A DNA stretch of 64,000 nucleotides from contig OY282447.1 of NCBI GenBank assembly GCA_958296165.1, positions 4,315,154-4,379,153 of the forward strand. The letters are read 5' to 3'. Source of the stretch: an uncultured Pseudomonadales bacterium. Its GTDB lineage: Bacteria > Pseudomonadota > Gammaproteobacteria > Pseudomonadales > Azotimanducaceae. The notes under the pieces were generated by a model. That model did no database searches and was not told where the DNA came from. It saw only the letters and a list, made by a program, of their open reading frames with translations. Of this stretch, positions 33,669-42,317 are shown one piece after another; position 1 is the stretch's first letter; each line of letters opens with the position of its first letter. The translations under genes were made by a program, and so were the position numbers.

Positions 33669-34928
33669 CTACCCTCCCTCGACCATCCTGAGGTTGGTGC
33701 GCACCCGTTCCTGTTCCTGCTCGGCGGACACCACCTCCAACTCAACGCCGCGCTGCGCGAGCGAATCTTGCAGCGTTTCCAGCGCATCGTAGTTCGGCAC
33801 GATCACTTCGGCGCCCAGCCCGCTGCGCTCGGAATAGGAGAGGCTCGTCAGTTCATAGCTCCCGGCAAGTTGCTGCAAAGACGTGCCGAGATTGCCCAAT
33901 AGATGGTGAAACCCGACCTTCGTCGCCGGCGCTTGGCCCAGTCGAAAGCGCATCCGCGCCGCGGGATTGCCGGACACGCGCTCGACATCGTAGATGTCCC
34001 GATATATCTGCTCGGCTTCTTCACGCAGCGCGTCTGCCCGATATGTGGCCCAGAGCCCTTCCGCAACCAGCAGAGTCAGCGCCACGGCCAGCCAAACGCC
34101 GGCCCCGGCGGCCACTGCCCGCCAACGCGCCCATGCGCCGCCGGGCGCCCGCTTTGGCGTGAAGTCGCCTTGCAGCAAGTTGATGGCGCTAGCCGCATCG
34201 AGGGCGCTGGCCAGATAGGCGAGCAACGAACCGTCGAACGTCAAGTTCTCAATCTGCGCCGGTGCGAACTCCGCTTGGCTCAAGTACACATCCGAAAGCG
34301 TGCCGTTAATCTGGCGCAATTGCGGCTCTTGCGTCGAATCGAAGCCGCTGCGCACGGAGTCGAGGATGGGGGGGAGGTTGGCCAGGTCAACGCAGGCCGT
34401 TTGATCCATAGTGCGAACCAGAGCGGTGTCGCCTAGATAGAGGATCGTCACTACATCCGGGGCAATGGGCAGCGCCATGGCATCGGTGGTCATCCAGCCC
34501 GGCCGGATGCCAGCCGATTGCAGGCAAGCCAAGTACCCCGCCACCGACTCGCGCGGTGCCACCAAGCAGCGCAGCGGTGCGCCGCGCGCCAGCGCACCGC
34601 AGGCAACGTGCATCGCGTCGATATCCTCGGTAATGAACTCCTCCACCGCGTATGGCGCCGCTCGCCGCAGCTGTGCCGCATTGCGCCCCGGCACGCGGCA
34701 ACTCAACGCCAAGGCTTCGCTGGTGGAGATGAGGACGACCACTTTGGCGGGGTCGTCCACCCAAGGCTGGCATTGTTCCGCCACAGTGCCTAGCGCGTCG
34801 AGATTGGTGCTGCCTTCGGCCGCGACTGCACCGTCGTCGCCGAGAACAAGCCACTCTACGTCCGCCGAAGGCGTCTGCTCGTCGGCGTCGGGGAGCGGTT
34901 CGGTAAAACGAAGGAACAGGCGCGACAT
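33669..34928 (-). CDS. gspL: type II secretion system protein GspL
   Basis: 419 residues. The cytoplasmic actin-like domain (about 1-270, including VPGRNAAQLRRAAPYAVEEF) binds GspE; a membrane segment follows (AGAGVWLAVALTLLVAEGLW), then a periplasmic domain. ATG 34928 matches the family N-terminus; the frame is open further upstream but that stretch overlaps gspK. It acts as the inner-membrane anchor of the secretion ATPase. Confidence 0.88.
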   Translation of the reverse strand: MSRLFLRFTEPLPDADEQTPSADVEWLVLGDDGAVAAEGSTNLDALGTVAEQCQPWVDDPAKVVVLISTSEALALSCRVPGRNAAQLRRAAPYAVEEFITEDIDAMHVACGALARGAPLRCLVAPRESVAGYLACLQSAGIRPGWMTTDAMALPIAPDVVTILYLGDTALVRTMDQTACVDLANLPPILDSVRSGFDSTQEPQLRQINGTLSDVYLSQAEFAPAQIENLTFDGSLLAYLASALDAASAINLLQGDFTPKRAPGGAWARWRAVAAGAGVWLAVALTLLVAEGLWATYRADALREEAEQIYRDIYDVERVSGNPAARMRFRLGQAPATKVGFHHLLGNLGTSLQQLAGSYELTSLSYSERSGLGAEVIVPNYDALETLQDSLAQRGVELEVVSAEQEQERVRTNLRMVEGG

Positions 34929-34962
34929 CAGGGTTCCAGGCAACGGCGCGTCGGCGCCGCGA

Positions 34963-36051
34963 CTATACGTTAGATTGACCGCGAGATTGACCGCGAGCTT
35001 CGTCCTGCTCGTCCGCTTCGCCGCCGTATGGGGCCGCCGCGTCGCCTTCGGCGTCCGCCGCCCCGTCGGCGACCTCCTCATAGAAACGCTCGCCAAAGCT
35101 GCGCGAGAGCACGGTCAAGAAGCCCGAAGACCGGTCGCGGTGCAGCACAGAGGTGAGTTCTGAACGCACATCGCCGACTTCTGCCCGCACCTGCACCCGA
35201 AAGAACTCGCTGCCGACCGCCAATGCGCCGGCACTCTCGCCCAAGGGCGCATAGCTGGAGATCACTGCTTCGACGTTCTCGAACTCGCGTGGTTGGTCGA
35301 GCATCGCACGCGCTTCGGCTGGCGGAAAGTTCGGCGCCAGTGTACCCAGCACCAGTGCAGAAGCTGTGTTGACGTTGGTGCGCTGGTCGAACACCGGCAG
35401 CGCCGTCACATGCGGGCGCAGTAGATCGAACTCGGCGGCCGTGAAGCCCGCTGGCACGAGCATCTCCGAGGCATGGAAGGCGCGCTGATTGGCAGTGCGT
35501 CGGGAGACTTCCGCCAACAGGTAGTGCGAATCCTCGGCGCCTGATCCCTGCACGTCCTCATCGTCGTCCAGCCAGTCTCGCCAGCGCGTGGCAGCGTCGG
35601 GGTCCAGCCCCACATGCATGAGCAGCCGCTTCAGACGGGCCGTATTCTGGGCGCCGCGCGGGCCGAGCACCGCGTTCAAGTTGAACCGAGCGGCCAGATC
35701 ATCGATGCGCACCTCTACCGTGCCATCCTCCACCTCGAACGCTGGAGGGGCCAGTTCGTCCGCGTCGCGGCGAGGGGGCTCGAAGTATTCGTCCGGGTCT
35801 TCACGCGGCGCCCATATTTCCGACAGCGTGTCTTGGTGCCGGGTGTCTTCTTCCCAATCCGCGTAGAGAAGCTGGCGCGCGTATTCCTCGCCGCCCAAGG
35901 CGTACTGCCGTGCCTGCGAGCCGTTCACCACCAAGCCGCTGTAGGCCACGCTGAGTGCATGACGGCTGGTCATGTGGTAGGCCAGCGCTGTGGCAATGGA
36001 GACGATCAGCAGCACGCTGAGCAGCGCCACGCCGTTCGGACGGCGACTCAC
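34963..36051 (-). CDS. gspK: type II secretion system minor pseudopilin GspK
   Basis: 362 residues. The prepilin-type N-terminus GVALLSVLLIVSIATALAYH follows a short basic leader; GspK lacks Glu5 because it caps the tip of the pseudopilus. RFNLNAVL and the large globular insert fit the family. The GTG start overlaps the gspJ stop (GTGA). A 12-bp in-frame doubling (34972-34995) makes a GQSRGQS tail. Confidence 0.9.
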   Translation of the reverse strand: MSRRPNGVALLSVLLIVSIATALAYHMTSRHALSVAYSGLVVNGSQARQYALGGEEYARQLLYADWEEDTRHQDTLSEIWAPREDPDEYFEPPRRDADELAPPAFEVEDGTVEVRIDDLAARFNLNAVLGPRGAQNTARLKRLLMHVGLDPDAATRWRDWLDDDEDVQGSGAEDSHYLLAEVSRRTANQRAFHASEMLVPAGFTAAEFDLLRPHVTALPVFDQRTNVNTASALVLGTLAPNFPPAEARAMLDQPREFENVEAVISSYAPLGESAGALAVGSEFFRVQVRAEVGDVRSELTSVLHRDRSSGFLTVLSRSFGERFYEEVADGAADAEGDAAAPYGGEADEQDEARGQSRGQSNV

Positions 36052-36767
36052 TTGCCCTCCTCCTCACCTCTGAAATCTTCGTTGGCTTCGGACCCGTCTT
36101 CGGGGTTCTCCACGCCGTCTGCGCCACGGCTCTCTCCCACCAGAAAGTGGTCCGAGGGCGGCACTAGCCAGAGCCGTTCGATGCGGCCGAAGGTCTTGTG
36201 CTTGAGGCGCATCTCGATGGCAGCAAGGTAGACCTTGTCGTCCCTGCTGGCCGGCAGCGGCCACTGGCGATGATCGCTGCGCTCGTCGTCGTGGGCCAGA
36301 AAGTCTGCCTCTTCTACGCCATCGAGCAACACTTGCACGATCGGCTCGGTGTCGTCGGCACGGTCGAGAACCGGCCAGAACAAGCGCAAGAGCTTTTCGT
36401 CGCGCAGCAGGTAGGCGACCCGCTGCAACTCGGCACGCGGGCTGCCGAGCGGGTTTTGCCAGCCACGGCGCGTCAGCTCGAGCAACGCATCGGCGTCCAC
36501 TGCCACGGCATCGCGCGGGTCGCCGAGTTCGTCCCGCACGCCGCGATAGGCAAGCTGCTCGATGTCGCGCTCCACCACTGCCATCGCGCGCTGCAAAGCA
36601 GCCAATGCGGCACCGTGTTTCGCGGTGGCCGCGGACACGTCCGCCATGCCCATCAGAACGCGGCTGGAGAGCACGCCGATGATGGCGAACACTGCCAGAG
36701 CGACCAGCATTTCGAGCAGCGTGAAAGCGCGTGGCGCCCTTCGCATCGAAGCCTTGCGCGTGTGCAT
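36048..36767 (-). CDS. gspJ: type II secretion system minor pseudopilin GspJ
   Basis: 239 residues. The prepilin peptidase site AFTLLEMLVALAVFAIIG has Glu at position 5 of the mature chain. The middle (RDIEQLAYRGVRD, LLRLFWPVLDRADDTEP) matches GspJ. The C-terminus is unusually acidic (ESRGADGVENPEDGSEANED). ATG 36767 is five bases from the gspI stop. It assembles with GspI and GspK at the pseudopilus tip. Confidence 0.9.
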   Translation of the reverse strand: MHTRKASMRRAPRAFTLLEMLVALAVFAIIGVLSSRVLMGMADVSAATAKHGAALAALQRAMAVVERDIEQLAYRGVRDELGDPRDAVAVDADALLELTRRGWQNPLGSPRAELQRVAYLLRDEKLLRLFWPVLDRADDTEPIVQVLLDGVEEADFLAHDDERSDHRQWPLPASRDDKVYLAAIEMRLKHKTFGRIERLWLVPPSDHFLVGESRGADGVENPEDGSEANEDFRGEEEGK

Positions 36768-36771
36768 GGGA

Positions 36772-37233
36772 TCAGCGGCGCCCGACGAACGCCGTCAATG
36801 TGTCCACGGGCCCCACCTGAAGCCCCTGCTCTACCGTGTAGACCGTCACTTCCACGCGGCGCATGTCGGGATGCGCGGCGGGCTGTACGTCTCGAACCAC
36901 CTGCCAAGTACGGTCGCCGAGTTTCACGCGGTGTCGCCTGGAACCCAAGCTCATCTGCGCCGGCGCATCGTACAGATCATCACGCTCATCTGCGCTTGGC
37001 GCCGGATCGCTCCTGGCCGTGTAGACGCGCTCGCGTTCCTTCTTGCCCTTGCGCCAGAGTTCGAGACGCATCTGGGCCACCTCGTTCTCCGCCACCCATC
37101 GAGCCAGCGTGCTCTGTTCCATCCGGTGCTGCTGGCGGGCGGTATCGCCGCCGCTGCCGAACACGGCCATCGAGACGATGGCCAGCACGGCGAGCGCTAT
37201 CAAGAGCTCCAAGAGCGTGAAGCCGCGCCGCAC
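36772..37233 (-). CDS. gspI: type II secretion system minor pseudopilin GspI
   Basis: 153 residues. RRGFTLLELLIALAVLAIVS is the processed N-terminus with the conserved Glu, and WVAENEVAQMRLE is the signature GspI segment. GTG start at 37233, directly after the gspH stop. Its length is somewhat above the family norm because of an acidic loop (SDPAPSADERDDLYDAP). Confidence 0.9.
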   Translation of the reverse strand: MRRGFTLLELLIALAVLAIVSMAVFGSGGDTARQQHRMEQSTLARWVAENEVAQMRLELWRKGKKERERVYTARSDPAPSADERDDLYDAPAQMSLGSRRHRVKLGDRTWQVVRDVQPAAHPDMRRVEVTVYTVEQGLQVGPVDTLTAFVGRR

Positions 37234-37896
37234 TTACAGCCACCGGCCGAGGCGCGCGAGCTCGGCGTCCATTGCCGGCACATCGCTGGCCAAGAGCGCC
37301 CGCACCGTTTGAATGCCATCCGAGCGCACCGCCCAGGGTGCCGTGTCGGTGCCGGCAACCGCGACGTCGAAGGGCGTGAGTTCGCCGCCGGGCAGGATGA
37401 CGATGTCCACGGAGGGTGCATCGTCCTCCTCTTCCTGGCGCTCCCCTTCCTCGCGTTCCCCTTGCCAGCGTTGGTCTTGCCAGCGTTGGTCTTGCTCCTC
37501 GCCTTGTCGTTGCGCCAATGCGAGGTTCGCCAAGTCGCCGAACGGCACGCCGTCGGTGCGCACTTGCATTGCGAAGGTGATGTCCTCGGCGACGGTGTGG
37601 ATCGAGAACGGGCGCCATTCGACGCTTTGCCATTGGCCGTTCGAGTGGTCGTATTCCTTGAAGTCGTAGCTGTTGTCGCTCACGCTCAAGCCCCACATCG
37701 CGTTGCGCCGCAAGGCTTCGCTGCGGCCCATCTCTATGGCCAGCGCCAGCCGTTCCGCCTCGGCACGCACGCGCCGACCTTCGCCGACGTTGCCGAAGCC
37801 CACCACTACGACTCCCGCTAGGATGGCGATGATCGTCATCACCAGCAGCAGCTCCAGCAGCGTGAAGCCTGCGCGAGCGTGCAGCCGTGGGCGCAT
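37234..37896 (-). CDS. gspH: type II secretion system minor pseudopilin GspH
   Basis: 220 residues. AGFTLLELLLVMTIIAILAG is the prepilin N-terminus; FGNVGEGRRVRAEAERL and RSEALRRNAMWGL match GspH. A charged low-complexity insert (QRWQDQRWQGEREEGERQEE) is partly made by a perfect 15-bp doubling at 37461-37490. ATG 37896 was chosen over an upstream in-frame ATG that overlaps gspG. Confidence 0.88.
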   Translation of the reverse strand: MRPRLHARAGFTLLELLLVMTIIAILAGVVVVGFGNVGEGRRVRAEAERLALAIEMGRSEALRRNAMWGLSVSDNSYDFKEYDHSNGQWQSVEWRPFSIHTVAEDITFAMQVRTDGVPFGDLANLALAQRQGEEQDQRWQDQRWQGEREEGERQEEEDDAPSVDIVILPGGELTPFDVAVAGTDTAPWAVRSDGIQTVRALLASDVPAMDAELARLGRWL

Positions 37897-37912
37897 GGCC
37901 GCCCTGCCCCGC

Positions 37913-38344
37913 TCAGATGTCCGCGTAGCTGATGTCCAAATCGACCTCATCGCCGCCATCGGTGCCGTCGGCGCCCAGCGACTTCAGATCGAAGCGCCGA
38001 CCATCGCTGGTATAGACGTATTCGTTGTCCCACTGGTCGAGCGGGTACTTGCGCAAGTACGGGTCGGGCCCCCAATTCTTCGGTTCCGGGAAGCCGTCCG
38101 GCTTGGAAACCAACGCTTCCAAGCCCTGTTCAGTGGTCGGATAGCGGCGGTTGTCCATCTTGTACAGCTCCAACGCTTGGGCGACGCCGCGCAAGCTCGC
38201 CTGTTCGGCTTGGATGCGGGCCTTGTCGTCTTGGCCGATCAGATTGGGCACGAGAATGGCGACGACGATGCCGATAATCACCACCACCATCATGATCTCG
38301 ATGAGAGTGAAGCCGCGCGTGCGGCGAATGGAAGCGGAGTGCAT
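37913..38344 (-). CDS. gspG: type II secretion system major pseudopilin GspG
   Basis: 143 residues, the normal length. RGFTLIEIMMVVVIIGIVVA is the prepilin peptidase site and hydrophobic helix; YKMDNRRYPTTEQGLEALV and WGPDPYLRKYPLDQWDNEY are GspG signatures. It polymerises into the pseudopilus that pushes folded proteins through the outer-membrane secretin. ATG start 38344. Confidence 0.95.
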   Translation of the reverse strand: MHSASIRRTRGFTLIEIMMVVVIIGIVVAILVPNLIGQDDKARIQAEQASLRGVAQALELYKMDNRRYPTTEQGLEALVSKPDGFPEPKNWGPDPYLRKYPLDQWDNEYVYTSDGRRFDLKSLGADGTDGGDEVDLDISYADI

Positions 38345-38365
38345 GTCGATCTAGCTCCTGCGGCG

Positions 38366-39592
38366 CTAGGCCACCAGTTGATTCATGCCCAGAATGGGCA
38401 CGAGGATGGCCAAGACGATGGCCAGCACCATGCCGGCCATCAACAGCAGCATCAGCGGCTGGAAGAGCTGTACCAGCGTCGTCACCTGACGGGTGAGTTC
38501 TTGCTGCTGATAGTGCGCCACTTTGGCCAACATCGCGTCCAATTCTCCGCTCGCCTCGCCGCTCGCCACCATGTGCAGAAACATCGGCGGAAAGTGGCCA
38601 GCGACTTCCAAGCCGCGCCGCAAGCTATCGCCTTCGCTCACTCGTTGGACGGCATCCGCCAAGCGAAGTTTCAGCCAGTTGTTGGTGACTGTTTCGGTGG
38701 CGATGCGCATGGCGTCCACCAGCGCCACGCCGCTGCCCGTCAAGATGGCCAGCGTCGAGGCGTAGCGGCTGGCATTGGCGCCGCGCGACATCTTGCCGAA
38801 CACCGGCATGGAGAGCAGCCGATGATGCCAGCGCAAGCGGATCTCCGGCCGCGTCAAGAGCCAGCGGGCGAGCAGATACATGGTCGCGGCTGCGCCCAAT
38901 ACCAGCCACCAGTAGAGCCGCAGGAAGTCGCTCGTTGCGATCAACAGCGTCGTCAGCAGCGGCAATTCCTGGCCAGTGTCCGCGAACACGTCGACGATGT
39001 CCGGCACTACGTAGATCATCAGCCCGGCAATGATGATTACGGAGACGACGAACAGCATCACCGGATAGAACAGCGCCATCTGCACGTTGCGCGTGGACTC
39101 GAAGGTCTGCTCCGTGTGCTCGGCGAGGTTGTCGAGCACAGCGTGCAGATAGCCGGATTGTTCGCCGGCAGCCACCGTCGAGCGGTACATGGGAGCGAAC
39201 ACGCCCGGGTAGTCGGCCAACGCCGCGGCCAGCGAGTGCCCTTCCATGACCTTGCCGCGCACGTTCATCACCAGTGCGGAAAGGCGGCGTTTGTCGGCTT
39301 GGCGGGCGATGGTGTGCAGAGACTCCTCCACTGGCAGACCAGCCGCGATCAGCGTGGAAAGCTGGCGCGTGAACAGCGCCATCTCCAGTGGCGACATCGC
39401 CCTGCGCACTGCCAAGCGCAAGCCCGGCGAACTCGTGCCATTGTCGCGCCGCCCCGCCGCCGGCTCGACCGCCATCGGCATCAAATCGCGTTCACGCAAC
39501 GCTTGCCGCACTTGGCGGCTGCTGTCGCCTTCCAGCACGCCCTTGCGTTGGCGGCCGTCCTTGTCGATGGCCGTGTATTCGAAGGCGGCCAC
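38366..39592 (-). CDS. gspF: type II secretion system inner-membrane protein GspF
   Basis: 408 residues. Two GspF/PilC repeats, each a cytoplasmic helical bundle followed by membrane segments (FYPVMLFVVSVIIIAGLMIY, LMLLLMAGMVLAIVLAILVP). FTRQLSTLIAAGLPVEESL opens the first repeat. GTG start 39592 begins VAAFEYTAIDKDG, the family N-terminus, three bases after the gspE stop. It is the membrane platform of the pseudopilus motor. Confidence 0.93.
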   Translation of the reverse strand: MAAFEYTAIDKDGRQRKGVLEGDSSRQVRQALRERDLMPMAVEPAAGRRDNGTSSPGLRLAVRRAMSPLEMALFTRQLSTLIAAGLPVEESLHTIARQADKRRLSALVMNVRGKVMEGHSLAAALADYPGVFAPMYRSTVAAGEQSGYLHAVLDNLAEHTEQTFESTRNVQMALFYPVMLFVVSVIIIAGLMIYVVPDIVDVFADTGQELPLLTTLLIATSDFLRLYWWLVLGAAATMYLLARWLLTRPEIRLRWHHRLLSMPVFGKMSRGANASRYASTLAILTGSGVALVDAMRIATETVTNNWLKLRLADAVQRVSEGDSLRRGLEVAGHFPPMFLHMVASGEASGELDAMLAKVAHYQQQELTRQVTTLVQLFQPLMLLLMAGMVLAIVLAILVPILGMNQLVA

Positions 39593-39594
39593 TC

Positions 39595-41184
39595 TTAGGT
39601 GGTCTCCGGGTCGTTCCCCGCGTCGATCGAAGTCACGCGCATGACCTCCTGCACGGACGTGACTCCAGCACACACCTTGGCTCGGCCGTCGTCGGCGATG
39701 GCCGGGCTGGTTCGCCTTGCGCAGGCCGTCATCGCCTGTTCCGAGGCGCGGTCGTGGATCATCTCGCGCAGGCTGTCGTCGACGACGACCAGCTCGTATA
39801 TCCCCGTGCGGCCCTTGAAGCCGGAAGAACCGCATTCGTCGCAGCCTTCAGCGCGGTAGATGGTGCTGCCTTGGGCGTACCCGCCGAGGAATGCCTGCTC
39901 CAACGGCCCGGGCCTCGCCGCCACTTTGCAGGCCGGACACAGCACCCGCACCAGGCGCTGCGACAATACGCCGACGACGCTTGAGGCAATCAGAAACGGC
40001 TCCACGCCCATGTCCACCAGCCGCGTCACCGCGCCGACTGCCGTATTGGTGTGTACCGTGGACATCACTAGGTGGCCGGTGAGGCTCGCCTGCACGGCGA
40101 TCTCGGCGGTCTCGAAATCGCGGATTTCTCCCACCATCACCACGTCTGGGTCTTGCCGGAGGATGGCGCGCAAGCCGCGCGCGAACGTCATGTCCGCCTT
40201 CTCGTTCACTTGCGTTTGACCGATGCCGGCGATGCTGTATTCGATGGGATTCTCGATGGTGAGAATGTTCATCGCGTCGCGGTTCAACTCGCCCATGGCG
40301 GCGTATAGGGTGGTGGTCTTGCCAGACCCGGTTGGGCCCGTGACTAAAAAGATGCCGTGCGGGCTTGCCACCACGCTGCACAGCCGCGTCAGCGTCGCCG
40401 CATCCATGCCGAGATTGGGCAGTTCCAAGGCACCGGCCTGTTTATCCAGCAGCCGCAGCACCACTCGCTCGCCATTGCCGGTAGGCAGCGTAGACACGCG
40501 CACGTCCACTTCGCGCCCGCCGATGCGCAGCGGAATGCGACCATCTTGAGGGATGCGCTTCTCGGCGATATCCAGCTTCGCCATCACCTTGATGCGCGAC
40601 ACCAAGAGCGGCGCCAAGGCGCGTTTCGGCTGGACGACTTCGCGCAGCACGCCGTCGATGCGAAAGCGCACTTGCAGGTATTTCTCGAACGTCTCGATGT
40701 GAACGTCCGAGGCACCCTCGCGGATGGCCTCCTGCAACACGGCGTTGATGAGGCGCACGATGGGCGCGTCCTGCTGATCGAGCAGGTCCTCGGTTTCAGG
40801 CACGGAATCCGCGAGGCTGGCGAGGTCGAAGTGGTCGCCTATGTCCGCCACCATCTGCTTCGCTTCGGAGGCGTCGCGCATGTACACGGCAGCGAGCAGA
40901 TCCTCGAACTCGGCCGCCGGTACCACGTCCACCTTGAACGGCTGTTTGGTGACGCGCTTGATCTCGGCCAGGGTCGTGAGCGTTGGCGGCGCCTTGCAGG
41001 CTACGCGCAGACCGGCGTGGCTCGGGCTGGCGGTAACCAATACGCCGAACCGCTGCGCGAACGCGAACGGCAACGAAGGCGCGTGCGCCCGTGCGCCATT
41101 GCCGTCGGCAACGGCTTCTCCCGCTGGCGGTTCGCCGTTGGCGTAAGCCTCTTGCGGCTCTGCGTCGGCCACCGTGCTAGCCAT
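39595..41184 (-). CDS. gspE: type II secretion system ATPase GspE
   Basis: 529 residues. Walker A GPTGSGKTTTLYA near residue 285, the Asp box, Walker B GEIRDFETAEIAVQ, the His box STVHTNTAVGA and a four-Cys zinc module (CPAC and CDECG). It drives pseudopilus assembly. The N-terminal 130 residues form the GspL-binding domain. ATG 41184 with AGGAGG about 13 bases upstream. It begins a tight nine-gene operon and is divergent from pyrB. Confidence 0.95.
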   Translation of the reverse strand: MASTVADAEPQEAYANGEPPAGEAVADGNGARAHAPSLPFAFAQRFGVLVTASPSHAGLRVACKAPPTLTTLAEIKRVTKQPFKVDVVPAAEFEDLLAAVYMRDASEAKQMVADIGDHFDLASLADSVPETEDLLDQQDAPIVRLINAVLQEAIREGASDVHIETFEKYLQVRFRIDGVLREVVQPKRALAPLLVSRIKVMAKLDIAEKRIPQDGRIPLRIGGREVDVRVSTLPTGNGERVVLRLLDKQAGALELPNLGMDAATLTRLCSVVASPHGIFLVTGPTGSGKTTTLYAAMGELNRDAMNILTIENPIEYSIAGIGQTQVNEKADMTFARGLRAILRQDPDVVMVGEIRDFETAEIAVQASLTGHLVMSTVHTNTAVGAVTRLVDMGVEPFLIASSVVGVLSQRLVRVLCPACKVAARPGPLEQAFLGGYAQGSTIYRAEGCDECGSSGFKGRTGIYELVVVDDSLREMIHDRASEQAMTACARRTSPAIADDGRAKVCAGVTSVQEVMRVTSIDAGNDPETT

Positions 41185-41273
41185 CTGAGGCGTCGCCTCC
41201 TGTGTCGCTCGAGCGGATCATAGCAGCGTTGATGTGCTCGGTAGGCTACAATCGCACGCCCAAGGGGAGTGCC

Positions 41274-42317
41274 TTGGATTTCGTCGGAAGCCATATTCTG
41301 TCGGTGGACCAGTTCGAGCGATCGGACATCGACCGCCTGTTCGCCGTTGCCGACGACATGATCCCCTACGCTAGGCGCTCGCGCATCACGCGCGTACTGC
41401 GCGGCGCGATCCTTTCCAACATGTTCTTCGAGCCGAGCACGCGCACGCGCGTTTCCTTCGGCTGCGCCTTCAACCTGCTCGGCGGCGATGTGCGAGAGAC
41501 CACCGAGGTGAAGTGGTCGGCATTGGCGAAAGGCGAATCGCTGTACGACACGGCGCGAGTGCTGTCCGGCTACAGCGACGTGATCGTGATGCGCCACCCG
41601 GAGGAAGGCTCGGTGGCGGAGTTCGCCGCGGCGAGCCGCGTGCCGGTGTTGAACGGCGGCGACGGCGCAAACGAGCATCCCAGCCAAGCCTTGCTGGATC
41701 TCTATACGGTGCGGCGCGAGCTGGGCGGGCGCCGGCGCGGTATGGATGGCTTGCGGATCGCCGTGATCGGCGACTTACGGTACGGCCGGGCGGTGCATTC
41801 CCTGCTCAAGCTGCTGGCGCTGTTCGACGACATATCCATTCACCTCGTCTCGCCGCCGGGCCTGGAAGCGCCTGCGGACATCACCGCAGCGCTGCGCCGC
41901 CGCGGCCACACGGTCGAGGTGTTCCACCGCCTGGAAGACGGCATTCACCATGTGGACATCCTCTACGTCACGCGGACACAGGAGGAGCGCTTCGAGAGCC
42001 AAGAAGAAGCCGACCGCTATCGAGGCCTTTTCCGCGTCAACCAGGAGATTTACACCGAGCACTGCGAGCCGAACACGGTCATCATGCATCCGCTGCCGCG
42101 CGATTCGCGCGATGAAGCGCAGGAGTTGGACGACGACCTGATCGCCAACCCGAACCTGGCGATCTTCCGCCAAACCGACAACGGCGTGCTGGTGCGCATG
42201 GCGCTGTTCGCGATGGTGCTGGACGTCGCGGATGAGGTCCACAACCACTCTTCGCCCGTGACCTGGTATACGGCGAAGCGAACTCCGCCCAAGAGTCGAG
42301 GGCGCGAACGCCTCTAG
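41274..42317 (+). CDS. pyrB: aspartate carbamoyltransferase catalytic subunit
   Basis: 347 residues. It joins carbamoyl phosphate and aspartate in pyrimidine synthesis. The carbamoyl phosphate loop FEPSTRTRVSF, the mobile lysine in ALAKGESLYDT, EHPSQALLD and MHPLPRDSRDE are all present. TTG 41274 is chosen because GGGGAG lies five bases upstream and the family N-terminus (FVGSHILSVDQF) follows at once; an ATG at 41232 would add 14 unlikely residues. TACAAT at 41247-41252 is a possible -10. No pyrI follows. The stop shares a CTAG with the convergent kinase gene. Confidence 0.93.
   Translation: MDFVGSHILSVDQFERSDIDRLFAVADDMIPYARRSRITRVLRGAILSNMFFEPSTRTRVSFGCAFNLLGGDVRETTEVKWSALAKGESLYDTARVLSGYSDVIVMRHPEEGSVAEFAAASRVPVLNGGDGANEHPSQALLDLYTVRRELGGRRRGMDGLRIAVIGDLRYGRAVHSLLKLLALFDDISIHLVSPPGLEAPADITAALRRRGHTVEVFHRLEDGIHHVDILYVTRTQEERFESQEEADRYRGLFRVNQEIYTEHCEPNTVIMHPLPRDSRDEAQELDDDLIANPNLAIFRQTDNGVLVRMALFAMVLDVADEVHNHSSPVTWYTAKRTPPKSRGRERL

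Noticed and set aside
37673-39598. A 641-codon open frame on the plus strand across the gsp operon
   Set aside because: It is antisense to gspH, gspG and gspF, which have clear family motifs. Its product is a low-complexity His/Arg-rich chain with no domain, as expected of an antisense frame in GC-rich DNA.
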